A stretch of DNA of 64,000 nt from Methylocaldum szegediense. Its GTDB lineage: Bacteria; Pseudomonadota; Gammaproteobacteria; Methylococcales; Methylococcaceae. This document shows, piece after piece, positions 6,583 through 15,012 of this stretch. The stretch's first letter is position 1. The number at the start of each line of letters is the position of its first letter. The notes under the pieces were generated by a model, which saw nothing but the letters and a program-made list of their open reading frames with translations, was not told where the DNA came from and ran no database searches. Position numbers and translations under genes: made by a program. Location: positions 434,001-498,000 of the forward strand of contig NZ_OX458333.1 of NCBI RefSeq assembly GCF_949769195.1. The letters are read 5' to 3'.

Positions 6583-8499
6583 TCAACGTTGTGATTGTTC
6601 GCCAGTCGGATCACCTATGGGTGCGGCGAAGGCGTCCGAAACGATAGCTGTTACATTGCTGCCCGTCAGGGATCGTAAGAACGCGACGAGGGCCTTGATT
6701 TCCGCCTGATCGAGGTTCAGCGGCCTGATCAAGGGATCGAGATTTTCGTTGGGAATGCCGCCTCGATTGTAGAACTCGACCACACTCTCGAGCGTTGGGA
6801 GCGAGCCGTCGTGCATGTATGGCGCGGTGAGCTCGACGTTGCGCAGCGAAGGCGTTCTGTATTTCCAACGGTCCTCAGGATTTTGGGTGATCTCGTAGAG
6901 ACCGAGATCGTTCGGTTTGGGTTCAGTGACCGACGCGAGGATTTCGGCTCCAATCTTGAGAGTCACACCCGGCGCAGCTTGGACTTCCGGGGCTGCATCA
7001 TCGTTTGCCATGGCTGCGCGGAAGCCGATTCCAGTGTTATGCATCTTTTGATCGGTGAATAGAGCGTGATTCTCAGCAATGGTGTGGCACTGGGAGCAAC
7101 CGGCCTTGCCGGTGAACAGTTCGAACCCTCGGCGCGCTTCAGCGGATAGGGCGTTTTTCACCTTTCCGAAATACCAGCGATCGAAAGGCGAATCGGCCGA
7201 GTTCAAGGTCCTCTCGTAGCTGGCCAGCGCCATGCCTATGGTTTCCATGGACGGACCACGCTTGAAGGCCTTTTCGAAGAGACCGGCGTAGTCGGGCAGT
7301 CCTCGGATTTTTTCGATCACATAGCCGACCGAGGGAGCGCCCATTTCATTGCTGGCCAAGAGCGGTCCCCAGACTTGATGCTCCAAGCGATTTTCACGCC
7401 CGTCGTGAAATAATCGCTCCAGATAAGCGACATTGTAGATCGTGGGCGTGTTGCGTCGTACAGTGCGTCCTTCGATGCCGATGGCCGTCGCTTGTTCGTT
7501 ACTGGTAAAGCCCTGCTCTGGGATGTGGCACATGGCACAGGAAACGGTGTTGTTGAGCGATAGCCGGCGATCGAAGAACAATTTTCGGCCCAATTCGACC
7601 TTGGCGGGCGTGATCGGATTGTCAGAGGGGATCGGAACAGGCGGCAGTCCAAGCGGTGGACGTCGAGCGTATTGGATCAAGTCGGTTTGCCGACCGGACC
7701 TCTCGCTGAGAGAAAGAGACTGTGTCGTAAAATCGGCGGCTTCGTAACCCGTCTTGTTATCGCCGCTACCGAGAAAGACGGTGGGGGCGGCTCGTGTGTG
7801 TTCAGTTGTAACCGCAGTTTTTTCTGCGAGTAACGTTTTTACATCGTTCAGCAGCGTATCGGGGTGCAGGAAGGACACTGTGTAAATGTTGCGTATTTGC
7901 TTTTCGCGGTCGATGAGGAACACTCGGAGAACGTGCGAAAACGTGCCGAGGAATTGCCCATCGGCATCGTAGTCTTTTTGAACGGATTGACCGTAGGCTG
8001 CCAAAATCGGTTGGATTTCCTGCTCTGAACGGGTGGTCAGAAAGCGCCAGTCCGCGCTGCTGGCAAAAGCTTGCCCGTACCGAGCCATGATCTCCGGGGT
8101 GTCTTGGGGATTAAAGCTCAAGGTGATCAGGCGCAAATGTTCGGCGATTTCGGGTTCCTGTTCCAGGCGGCGCTGAATTTTGTGAAAGACCGCGGTCGCG
8201 AGCGGGCAGCCGTTGACGTCGCTGCAAGTGGAATAGATGAAGCTTAGAAGCACCAGCTTGTCTCCGTACAGACTATGCAGACGCAGTGCCTTTCCGCTAC
8301 TGTCCACGACCTGACCGTCAGCGGCTTCGCCCAGAGCGGGCAGGGCATAGGTGCCGGCTTCGGGTAATTCGAAGGCGAGGGGTTTGTAGCCGGGTGCCAA
8401 GGGCCGTTCCGGCTGTGCCGCGTAAATCGAGCCAGGCGGGATGAGGAAACAAGAGATAAGCGCCGCGCAACGGATGTTCATGAGACGTAACTTGGTCAT
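6583..8499 (-). CDS. SCO1/SenC-like domain fused to a MauG/CcpA-type di-haem cytochrome c peroxidase
   Basis: 638 residues with an N-terminal signal (CAALISCFLIPPGSIYAA). Residues 50-235 are SCO-like: TCSDVNGC (C92, C98) and SHVLRVFLID (H189) correspond to the copper-binding Cys-Cys-His of SCO proteins, although the Cys spacing is wider than the usual CxxxC. From about 290 the protein is a bacterial di-haem peroxidase: CAMCH near 322, CSQCH near 467, and PTIYNVAYLERLFHDGR and TPSLRNVELTAPYMHDGS motifs. It should be periplasmic, coupling copper or thiol redox chemistry with peroxide reduction or protein oxidation. An in-frame ATG at 8481 is an alternative start. The domain fusion is unusual; the reading frame is continuous with no sign of an error. 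Confidence 0.85.
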   Translation of the reverse strand: MTKLRLMNIRCAALISCFLIPPGSIYAAQPERPLAPGYKPLAFELPEAGTYALPALGEAADGQVVDSSGKALRLHSLYGDKLVLLSFIYSTCSDVNGCPLATAVFHKIQRRLEQEPEIAEHLRLITLSFNPQDTPEIMARYGQAFASSADWRFLTTRSEQEIQPILAAYGQSVQKDYDADGQFLGTFSHVLRVFLIDREKQIRNIYTVSFLHPDTLLNDVKTLLAEKTAVTTEHTRAAPTVFLGSGDNKTGYEAADFTTQSLSLSERSGRQTDLIQYARRPPLGLPPVPIPSDNPITPAKVELGRKLFFDRRLSLNNTVSCAMCHIPEQGFTSNEQATAIGIEGRTVRRNTPTIYNVAYLERLFHDGRENRLEHQVWGPLLASNEMGAPSVGYVIEKIRGLPDYAGLFEKAFKRGPSMETIGMALASYERTLNSADSPFDRWYFGKVKNALSAEARRGFELFTGKAGCSQCHTIAENHALFTDQKMHNTGIGFRAAMANDDAAPEVQAAPGVTLKIGAEILASVTEPKPNDLGLYEITQNPEDRWKYRTPSLRNVELTAPYMHDGSLPTLESVVEFYNRGGIPNENLDPLIRPLNLDQAEIKALVAFLRSLTGSNVTAIVSDAFAAPIGDPTGEQSQR

Positions 8500-8641
8500 T
8501 GTGTATAAAGAGGCGTCTTACTTTTGAAATAAATACCGCAAGCGAGCCTTTGACCGCCCGCCGTCAAGAAATTCACAGGACCGTTCGCATGCGGTCTGGT
8601 CGCCTGGATAGGATCATCCAAACTCAAGGAGCCTCGGGGAG

Positions 8642-11107
8642 ATGACTGTAACATCAGATATCTATGAAATCTCAAATCCAAAGGATATTCCTTCGCTGCG
8701 GCGTGCCCTGGTGAACCGTTTGATTTACTCGATCGGCAAGGATCCGGTCGAGACCAACGAGCGGGATTGGTTTTTCGCGCTGGCTTATGTGGTGCGCGAT
8801 CTTCTCACCTTGCGCTGGATGGAGTCCATGCGGCGCTACTATCTGCAGGATGCCAAGCGGGTTTATTACCTGTCGATGGAGTTTCTGATCGGCCGGAGCT
8901 TGGTAAACAGCCTGCTCAATATCGGATGTTACAACGAGTTCAAGCAAGTCTTGGAAGACGTCGGATTGAACTTGGACGAACTCGCCGAGGCCGAGGAAGA
9001 AGCCGCCTTGGGTAACGGTGGATTGGGCCGGCTCGCGGCATGTTACCTCGATTCTCTCGCCACGCTCCAGCTTCCGGGGTTCGGTTATGGAATACGTTAC
9101 GAATTCGGTATGTTTTCGCAAAGCATAGAGGACGGCTATCAAGTCGAGCATCCGGATAACTGGCTGCGTTACGGAAATCCTTGGGAGTTTGCACGTCCAG
9201 ATGTGCTGTATCGGGTGCAGTTCCGCGGACGTGTCGTCGAGTATCGAGAGAGCGACGGCGAAGTTAGGTATCGGTGGATCGACACTGAGGATGTGATGGC
9301 CATGGCCTACGACATCCCCGTTCCCGGGTATGGCGGGGAAACCGTCAATAACTTGCGGCTTTGGGCGGCAAAGGCGTCGCGCGATTTCGAGCTGAAATAC
9401 TTCAACGAAGGCAATTACATCAAGGCCGTCGAACAAAAAACCCGGTCTGAGAACCTCTCCAAAGTGCTGTATCCGGACGACACCACGCAAATGGGGCGGC
9501 AGCTGAGGCTCAAGCAGGAATATTTTTTCGTCAGCGCGTCACTTCAGGATATTCTGAAGACATACTCCGCGGATCACCGTGGTTTCGCGGCGCTACCTCA
9601 GGAGGTGGCCGTCCAACTGAACGATACCCATCCCTCGATCGCCATTCCGGAATTGATGCGCATTCTGATGGACGAGTACCGGGTACCGTGGCACGAGGCT
9701 TGGAACATCACCGTTCAGACGTTTTCCTATACCAATCACACGCTGTTGCCAGAAGCCCTGGAAGTTTGGTCGGTGCGCCTGTTCGAAGAGTTGCTGCCCC
9801 GACACCTGCATATCATTTACGAAATCAATTATCGCTTTCTCAAAGAGGTCAGCGAGCGGTTTCCGGGGGACCTTGATCTGATCCGTCGCGTTTCGGTCGT
9901 GGACGAAGAGCACGGAAGCCGGCTCCGGATGTCTCATCTCGCCATCATTGGCAGCCACAAAGTCAACGGCGTGGCGGAATTGCATTCCCGGTTGATGAAA
10001 ACAACCATATTTCGGGATTTCGATAGGATTTTTCCCGATCGGTTCGTCAACATCACCAACGGCATCACACCGCGGCGGTGGCTGAATCAAGCCAATCGCG
10101 ATCTTGCCGCGCTGATTACAGAGTCCATCGGTTCCGGCTGGGTAACGGATTTGGAGCGGTTGAGGGAACTAGCGCCCTTGGCGGACGACGCGGCATTCCG
10201 CGAGCGATTTCGTGCGGTTAAACTTGCCAACAAAACCCGTCTCGCGGCACTTATCGATAAGCGCCTGGCTATTCGCATCGACCAGACCAGCCTGTTCGAT
10301 GTACAGGTCAAACGCATACACGAATACAAGCGCCAACTGCTCAATGTCCTTCATGTCATCACCCGCTATAACCGGCTACGGTCCGGAAAATCGGGAGATA
10401 TAGTGCCGCGAACGGTGATTTTCGGCGGTAAGGCCGCGCCGGGTTATCATGCGGCCAAGCTGATCATCAAGTTGATCAATGACGTGGCTAAAGCGATCGA
10501 CCGGGATCCGGCAGTCGATGGCGTTCTGAAAGTTGTTTTCGTGCCTGACTACAATGTCTCCCGTGCCATGGAAATCATTCCGGCGGTGGAACTGTCCGAG
10601 CAGATTTCGACAGCAGGTATGGAAGCGTCGGGTACCGGCAACATGAAGATGGCCGTCAACGGAGCGATTACCATCGGCACTTTGGACGGCGCGAACATCG
10701 AGATTCGCGAACACGTGGGCGAAGAGAACATCTTCATTTTCGGGCATACTGCCGGGCAGCTCGAAGAACTGCGCCGCGACGGCTACGACCCGTGGCGGTA
10801 CTACCGTTCGAACGACGAACTCAAGCTCGCGCTCGACATGATTGCGACAGGGTATTTTTCGCCGGACGAGCCCGACCGATTCAAGTCGTTGGTCGACTCT
10901 TTACTTCGAGATGGCGACAAATTCGCAGTGCTGGCCGACTATGGATCGTATGTCGCCTGTCAGGAAGAGGTGGATCGGCTATATCGCGATCCCGAGGCTT
11001 GGACTCGGAAGGCGATCTTGAATGTCGCTCACTGCGGTTGGTTCTCGAGCGATCGCGCCGTTCGGGAATACGCCGAACGAATCTGGGACATACCCACGTG
11101 CCGATGA
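8642..11107 (+). CDS. glgP: Glycogen/starch/alpha-glucan phosphorylase
   Basis: 821 residues, the normal length for the GT35 family. It releases glucose-1-phosphate from glycogen using pyridoxal phosphate. Seen motifs: YYLSMEFLIGRSL near the start, EEAALGNGGLGRLAACYLDS, VQLNDTHPSIAIPELMR, VQVKRIHEYKRQLLN and the PLP-lysine block EASGTGNMKMAVNGA near residue 662. The start is ATG 8642, with AAGGAG about 10 nt upstream. It is flanked by a convergent membrane-protein gene and appears monocistronic. No other glycogen gene is in the window. Confidence 0.97.
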   Translation: MTVTSDIYEISNPKDIPSLRRALVNRLIYSIGKDPVETNERDWFFALAYVVRDLLTLRWMESMRRYYLQDAKRVYYLSMEFLIGRSLVNSLLNIGCYNEFKQVLEDVGLNLDELAEAEEEAALGNGGLGRLAACYLDSLATLQLPGFGYGIRYEFGMFSQSIEDGYQVEHPDNWLRYGNPWEFARPDVLYRVQFRGRVVEYRESDGEVRYRWIDTEDVMAMAYDIPVPGYGGETVNNLRLWAAKASRDFELKYFNEGNYIKAVEQKTRSENLSKVLYPDDTTQMGRQLRLKQEYFFVSASLQDILKTYSADHRGFAALPQEVAVQLNDTHPSIAIPELMRILMDEYRVPWHEAWNITVQTFSYTNHTLLPEALEVWSVRLFEELLPRHLHIIYEINYRFLKEVSERFPGDLDLIRRVSVVDEEHGSRLRMSHLAIIGSHKVNGVAELHSRLMKTTIFRDFDRIFPDRFVNITNGITPRRWLNQANRDLAALITESIGSGWVTDLERLRELAPLADDAAFRERFRAVKLANKTRLAALIDKRLAIRIDQTSLFDVQVKRIHEYKRQLLNVLHVITRYNRLRSGKSGDIVPRTVIFGGKAAPGYHAAKLIIKLINDVAKAIDRDPAVDGVLKVVFVPDYNVSRAMEIIPAVELSEQISTAGMEASGTGNMKMAVNGAITIGTLDGANIEIREHVGEENIFIFGHTAGQLEELRRDGYDPWRYYRSNDELKLALDMIATGYFSPDEPDRFKSLVDSLLRDGDKFAVLADYGSYVACQEEVDRLYRDPEAWTRKAILNVAHCGWFSSDRAVREYAERIWDIPTCR

Positions 11108-11188
11108 TGGGTAGAGCGGCATAAGGTCCCAACCTGGCAGACCATCCTCTTCTCCGGCACGATCTGCCCGCTTTCGGATGCGGCGGGA

Positions 11189-11629
11189 TTAGGCAGGGGT
11201 CAGTCCTTCTTCGTTGGATTTTCCTGTGTGCTTGGCTTGGTGCGTACCCTCGTGTCGTCCCTGGAACGCCTTCTTCGCCGCTTCGGCTCCGTCACGTACC
11301 CCTTTCTCGATCACATTGTGCTCCGGCAGTAGGCTCGCGACCATCAAAGAGCCGAAAACTACGCTAAAGCTTAGAAAATAAACACCCGAATAAACACCTT
11401 TGTGGACTAAGCCGCCGAGGTCCGGAACGAATTCGGCAACAGCCGAGCGCGCGTGCGCGGCGCCTTCTTTGATAGCTTCGCGGAACCTGGCGCGAGGGAC
11501 TTCTTCCCCTTGTTCAGCACCCATTTCCGCGACATGTTCCGGCTGTTCTTCGATCGGTTCCCCTACGCTTTCGGGCGCGGGTTTTTTCGCGGCATCTTCT
11601 CCGCGTTTTGAGGGTTGTCTTTTCGCCAT
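11189..11629 (-). CDS. Hypothetical protein with one membrane segment
   Basis: About 146 residues from ATG 11629, chosen because GGAG lies 6-7 nt upstream; a longer in-frame start at 11677 lacks this. The first 65 residues are rich in Lys, Glu, Pro and Ala (RRGED/KKPAPES-like, EEQPEHVAEMGAEQGEE), followed by one hydrophobic stretch (GVYFLSFSVVFGSLMVASLLP) and a basic, His-containing tail (AKKAFQGRHEGTHQAKH). No catalytic motif. The architecture suggests a small membrane-anchored scaffold-like protein; I do not recognise the family. Confidence 0.7.
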   Translation of the reverse strand: MAKRQPSKRGEDAAKKPAPESVGEPIEEQPEHVAEMGAEQGEEVPRARFREAIKEGAAHARSAVAEFVPDLGGLVHKGVYSGVYFLSFSVVFGSLMVASLLPEHNVIEKGVRDGAEAAKKAFQGRHEGTHQAKHTGKSNEEGLTPA

Positions 11630-11817
11630 GATTTTCTCCAAATTCGGACGAGGCATTGGAAGTATCGGTTGGCGCATGAACTCAATACTGATTTGAGTAC
11701 AACGCGTTCACCGGTCTGTGTTCATCACAGACCAGCATTCTAAAGATTAGTTCGACCTTTTGGCCAGGGCAATTGAATGGCTTGGGAACGCTCAACCAGG
11801 CCGATCGTTGTGTAGGT

Positions 11818-11839
11818 GAGCGCCGCATAAGCGGCGCTC
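11818..11839 (-). terminator. Perfect 9-bp hairpin after the nitrilase-family operon
   Basis: A GC-rich 9-bp inverted repeat (11818-11826 with 11831-11839) with a 4-nt loop lies 10 nt beyond the stop of the nitrilase-like gene. No T-run follows on the minus strand, so termination strength is uncertain. Confidence 0.55.
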
Positions 11840-11849
11840 GTTGCGGTGG

Positions 11850-12725
11850 TCAGCGAAGGTGTCGAAACTGGCCTGGCCAGTCACGGTAATTGAACACCTG
11901 CCCGGTCTGTCGGATATGGGCGATCGAAGTGAGATCGATGTCGGCATATACCCATTGTGCTTGGTTGAGTTCGCCAATGGCGAGTATACCGTTGTCCGGA
12001 TAGCCGTAATCTACCGGCGTGTAAACGGCGGCGGCGCCGATATTGACGTCCACTGCTTCCGACCACGGTGCTTGGCCCACCGTGGGCGACTGCACGACAT
12101 AGCACTGGTTTTCCAGTGCGCGCGCCTGGCAGCCGATGCGGACACGGTAGTAGCCCGCGAGCGTATCGGTGCAGCTCGGCACCAGAATCAAATTCGCTCC
12201 CGCTTCGACTTGCTTGCGGGCGATCATCGGAAACTCGCTGTCGTAGCAGATATTGATGCCGATTCGCCCGAACTCGGTATCCACTGTCTTGATTTCGTCG
12301 CCGCCGGTAATCAGCCAGTGCTCGTTTTCGAAGCGGGTCATCTGGAGTTTGTCCTGGTGATCGGTCGTTCCATCCGGGCGGAATAGAAACGACCGATTCC
12401 GGTAGCTGCCGTTGGTTAGGCGAACGGGAAAGGAACCGGCCACAATATAAACGCCGTGCCGTTCGGCCATGTCGGAAAACAAGCTCACGAAATCCGGCAG
12501 CAGGGTTTGAATCTCGGCGAGTTGTTTCGACAGCGACCTATACACGTCCTCTGGAAACAGAGACGCGAGTTCCATGCTGAAATACTCGGGGAACAGGAGC
12601 ATCTTGGCACCGTTACCCGCAGCTTCCTCGACCCAACGGGCGATTTTGCTCGAATAATCGTCCCAACTCTTGAGAAAACCGATGTCGTATTGCGCGGCTG
12701 CCAGACGGAACGGTCGAGATGACAT
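11850..12725 (-). CDS. Carbon-nitrogen hydrolase (nitrilase superfamily)
   Basis: 291 residues from ATG 12725, which overlaps the TGA of the upstream acetyltransferase gene as ATGA; a longer start 30 nt upstream is less likely. The catalytic triad is complete: Glu47 in LLFPEYFS, Lys126 in HQDKLQMTRFE and Cys160 in GINICYDSEFP. Such enzymes hydrolyse amides or nitriles through a thioester intermediate. The substrate cannot be read from sequence; the amidase branch is more likely than true nitrilases. It is the third gene of a tightly coupled NTF2-like/GNAT/amidase set, which suggests joint action on one small acylated or amidated metabolite (inference). Confidence 0.88.
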   Translation of the reverse strand: MSSRPFRLAAAQYDIGFLKSWDDYSSKIARWVEEAAGNGAKMLLFPEYFSMELASLFPEDVYRSLSKQLAEIQTLLPDFVSLFSDMAERHGVYIVAGSFPVRLTNGSYRNRSFLFRPDGTTDHQDKLQMTRFENEHWLITGGDEIKTVDTEFGRIGINICYDSEFPMIARKQVEAGANLILVPSCTDTLAGYYRVRIGCQARALENQCYVVQSPTVGQAPWSEAVDVNIGAAAVYTPVDYGYPDNGILAIGELNQAQWVYADIDLTSIAHIRQTGQVFNYRDWPGQFRHLR

Positions 12726-13339
12726 CAGGCGTTTCCCTTCAAAGGTTTGAGCCAAAATACCATGGGTTTGGGCGACTCGGTTTCCTCATCCAGATCCTTC
12801 CAGGTGTAGGTCGTGGTCAGTTCCGGATGCTTGACATAGCCGAATTTGCTCCAGACCCGATCGAGCGGCACGTAATCCGCCGGACGGCGCGGGTGGTTCT
12901 CCGGACGTTGCACGCAGCAGAAGCTGCTCCAATCGAAGCGGCCGAGAGACCGTGCGTGGCCTTCTCGTTCTTCGAAGAACTTGGGATAAATCCCCCGGCC
13001 GCGATAGTCCTTCAGTAGCACGGATTCGCCGCAATAAAAAATTTTCTTGGGATCGTAACCGTGTTCCAGGAACGGCTTCTGAAACTCTTCGGTTTCATGT
13101 TCCATCGGGATACCGGTCGTTGCGCCCACCACTTTCTCGCCATCCAGTACCAGGACGATCACGCTTTCCGGTGATTGGGTGTAGGTCTTGAGATATTTTT
13201 CCTCGTACTCGTAACTTCCATCATAAAGATATGGAAAGTCGCGGAAGACTTCGATTCTAAGTCGCGCCAGGTCCGGCAGATAACGCTGCAGTTCGGGATC
13301 CTGGCCCGTGAAGCGCTTGATGGTGATCGAGTCGGTCAT
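12725..13339 (-). CDS. GNAT-family N-acetyltransferase
   Basis: 204 residues. The acetyl-CoA pyrophosphate-binding loop is seen as LLKDYRGRGIYPKFFEEREGHA, preceded by IVLVLDGEKVVGATTGIPM, the central strand of the fold. It shares ATGA with the downstream nitrilase-like gene and starts 4 nt after the NTF2-like gene, so the three are one translationally coupled unit. Acceptor substrate unknown. Confidence 0.85.
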   Translation of the reverse strand: MTDSITIKRFTGQDPELQRYLPDLARLRIEVFRDFPYLYDGSYEYEEKYLKTYTQSPESVIVLVLDGEKVVGATTGIPMEHETEEFQKPFLEHGYDPKKIFYCGESVLLKDYRGRGIYPKFFEEREGHARSLGRFDWSSFCCVQRPENHPRRPADYVPLDRVWSKFGYVKHPELTTTYTWKDLDEETESPKPMVFWLKPLKGNA

Positions 13340-13343
13340 CGCC

Positions 13344-13754
13344 TTAGCCCTTTTCTACTTGGGCAATCCAATCCTGCAAATTGTAGTAATTGGTGATACG
13401 TGCCACCTTGCCGTCGCGGATTTCGAAGAAAGCGCCAGCGGGCAGCCGATACTTCTGGCCCTTGGCTGGCGGCAATCCCTCGTCGGTCTGGAGGTACTCG
13501 CCAAGAACCACAAATTCGGCAGCGGCCCGCTTGCCATCGTCGCTGGTCATGATGCACATATCCACCAGCTGTTCCTTGTAATTTCGGTTCATCCGATTCA
13601 TGAACTCGCGAAAAGCCTCTTTGCCGATTTCCCGCTGTCCTTGATTGATGTCATGGATTACATCGTCGGTCAGTAGGCTTAGAAACGTATCCATGTCTCC
13701 CGCGTTGAAAGCGGCGTAGTACTTTTCGATCAGTGCTTGGCTCTCTTTGTTCAT
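13344..13754 (-). CDS. NTF2/SnoaL-like ketosteroid-isomerase-related protein
   Basis: 136 residues with the typical opening IEKYYAAFNAGDMDTFLSLLTDDVIHDINQG-type cone-fold signature and the closing FFEIRDGKVARITNYYNLQDW. These small alpha+beta barrels act as isomerases, cyclases, hydrolases or mere binding proteins. First gene of the NTF2-like/GNAT/nitrilase operon on the minus strand; its promoter must lie in 13755-14238. Confidence 0.82.
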   Translation of the reverse strand: MNKESQALIEKYYAAFNAGDMDTFLSLLTDDVIHDINQGQREIGKEAFREFMNRMNRNYKEQLVDMCIMTSDDGKRAAAEFVVLGEYLQTDEGLPPAKGQKYRLPAGAFFEIRDGKVARITNYYNLQDWIAQVEKG

Positions 13755-14238
13755 GGCAAGTTCCGAAGTAGGTTGATGTCGTTCCGGCTCAGTTCCGGAT
13801 TCTTTCGAAAAAATGAGAACGTTTTAGTTTAATCGATCCCCATTCGAATATCGATGAACATTTGTCTAGCCGCACGCAAGGCTAACTTGGGCCGACCGAT
13901 TGTAAGAAAAGGCTGACAGATTAATTTCCTCTTCGATGCTAAGGTTAGTGTCGCCTTTGTTCGGATAGTGGCCGGTAAGGGCGTCCGAATTTATGTTGAA
14001 TGCCTATCGCGTAGGCCGTTCGTCCAGAGCCTTTCGACTTAGCTCAGGACGGGGCCGTCGACCCGCCTAAGGACACGCTTGTCGAAGGGCTGTCCGGTGT
14101 CGGGGCAAACGGTTCTGCGACCGATAAGAATCAGCGCAAGAGTCTGCATTTCCTCGAATATGGCGCGTGGCGGGCTGCGAAGCTTAAGTAAACGGATGTA
14201 CACGACTCGAAAATGACAATTCACACAAGAGAATAGCC
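13755..14238. other. Divergent intergenic region with inverted-repeat material
   Basis: 484 bases between two divergently transcribed units. It must carry both promoters, but I find no high-scoring sigma-70 pair. The right half (14021-14099) contains REP-like inverted sequences listed separately. No convincing small gene. Confidence 0.6.
14021..14099. repeat. REP-like inverted pair
   Basis: Bases 14021-14030 and 14042-14051 form an imperfect hairpin (9 of 10 pairs). An 11-base word at 14028-14038 recurs inverted at 14089-14099 with one mismatch. The words (CCTTTCGAC, GTCGAAGGGCT, GCTCAGGACG) resemble the extragenic palindromes spread through many proteobacterial genomes. No second copy was noticed elsewhere in the window. 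Confidence 0.4.
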
Positions 14239-15012
14239 GTGCGAAATGTAGTTCTGTTCAACGCACCGGAGCATCGGTTTGTTCTTCTCCATGAAAGCGA
14301 GGCGGGCGACGAAGAAGGCATCCGCTCCAATCAATATCTCGTTCTCCACGAGGGGTGCGGCGTACTGCTGGATCCGGGTGTTTTCGGTGTGATGCCGGGG
14401 GTGCTGACGGAGTTGCTTCAGTATATCGAGCCGCGCGAGCTAAAAGCGATTGTTCTGTCTCACCAAGATCCTGACATCATGGGAGGACTTTCCACGTGGC
14501 TGGAACTTACCGGAGCGCCGGTATACGTGCCCCGCGTTTGGTTGCGATTCCTTCCTCATTATGGCATCCGGGATTTGAGCCGCTTCGTTCTGGTGCCGGA
14601 TGAGGGATTGTCATGCGAGTTCTCACCGGGATTCCAGTTGAAACTGGCACCAGCCCATTTCCTCCACTCGGAGGGCCAGCTCAACGTTTATGATCCCATC
14701 GCGAAGATTCTATTTGCCGGCGATATTGGCGCAGCAACGCTGCCTGGGGGCTTGGAATACGAATTCGTAGACGATTTCGCCCGCCACCTACGGTATGTCG
14801 AAGGGTTTCACCAGCGCTACATGTGCTCGATTCGAGCCATCCGATGTTGGGTAGAAACGATCGCCGGTTTGGAGATCCACATGCTGACGCCACAGCATGG
14901 GCCAGTTTATCGGGGCCGTACCGTGCAGGACTTCATCGACTGGTTCTCCAACCTGAAGTGCGGTATCGATCTGATGGGCCCTGGAGGGCGCTTTGCCGAC
15001 GGAGCGCCTTAA
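14239..15012 (+). CDS. ODP/flavodiiron-type metallo-beta-lactamase-fold protein
   Basis: 257 residues. The beta-lactamase-like di-metal site is visible: H75, D77 and D79 in SHQDPDIMGG, H140/H143 in PAHFLHSEGQ, D162 in FAGDIG and H220 in LTPQHGPVY. The order and spacing match the di-iron domain of flavodiiron proteins, but the flavodoxin domain is absent and the second His of HxExDH is Ile. This is the pattern of stand-alone oxygen-binding di-iron proteins (ODP) and their relatives. The stop codon overlaps the start of the GGDEF-EAL gene (TAATG), so an O2/NO/redox sensor feeding c-di-GMP turnover is the natural reading (inference). Cytoplasmic; no signal peptide. Confidence 0.75.
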   Translation: MRNVVLFNAPEHRFVLLHESEAGDEEGIRSNQYLVLHEGCGVLLDPGVFGVMPGVLTELLQYIEPRELKAIVLSHQDPDIMGGLSTWLELTGAPVYVPRVWLRFLPHYGIRDLSRFVLVPDEGLSCEFSPGFQLKLAPAHFLHSEGQLNVYDPIAKILFAGDIGAATLPGGLEYEFVDDFARHLRYVEGFHQRYMCSIRAIRCWVETIAGLEIHMLTPQHGPVYRGRTVQDFIDWFSNLKCGIDLMGPGGRFADGAP

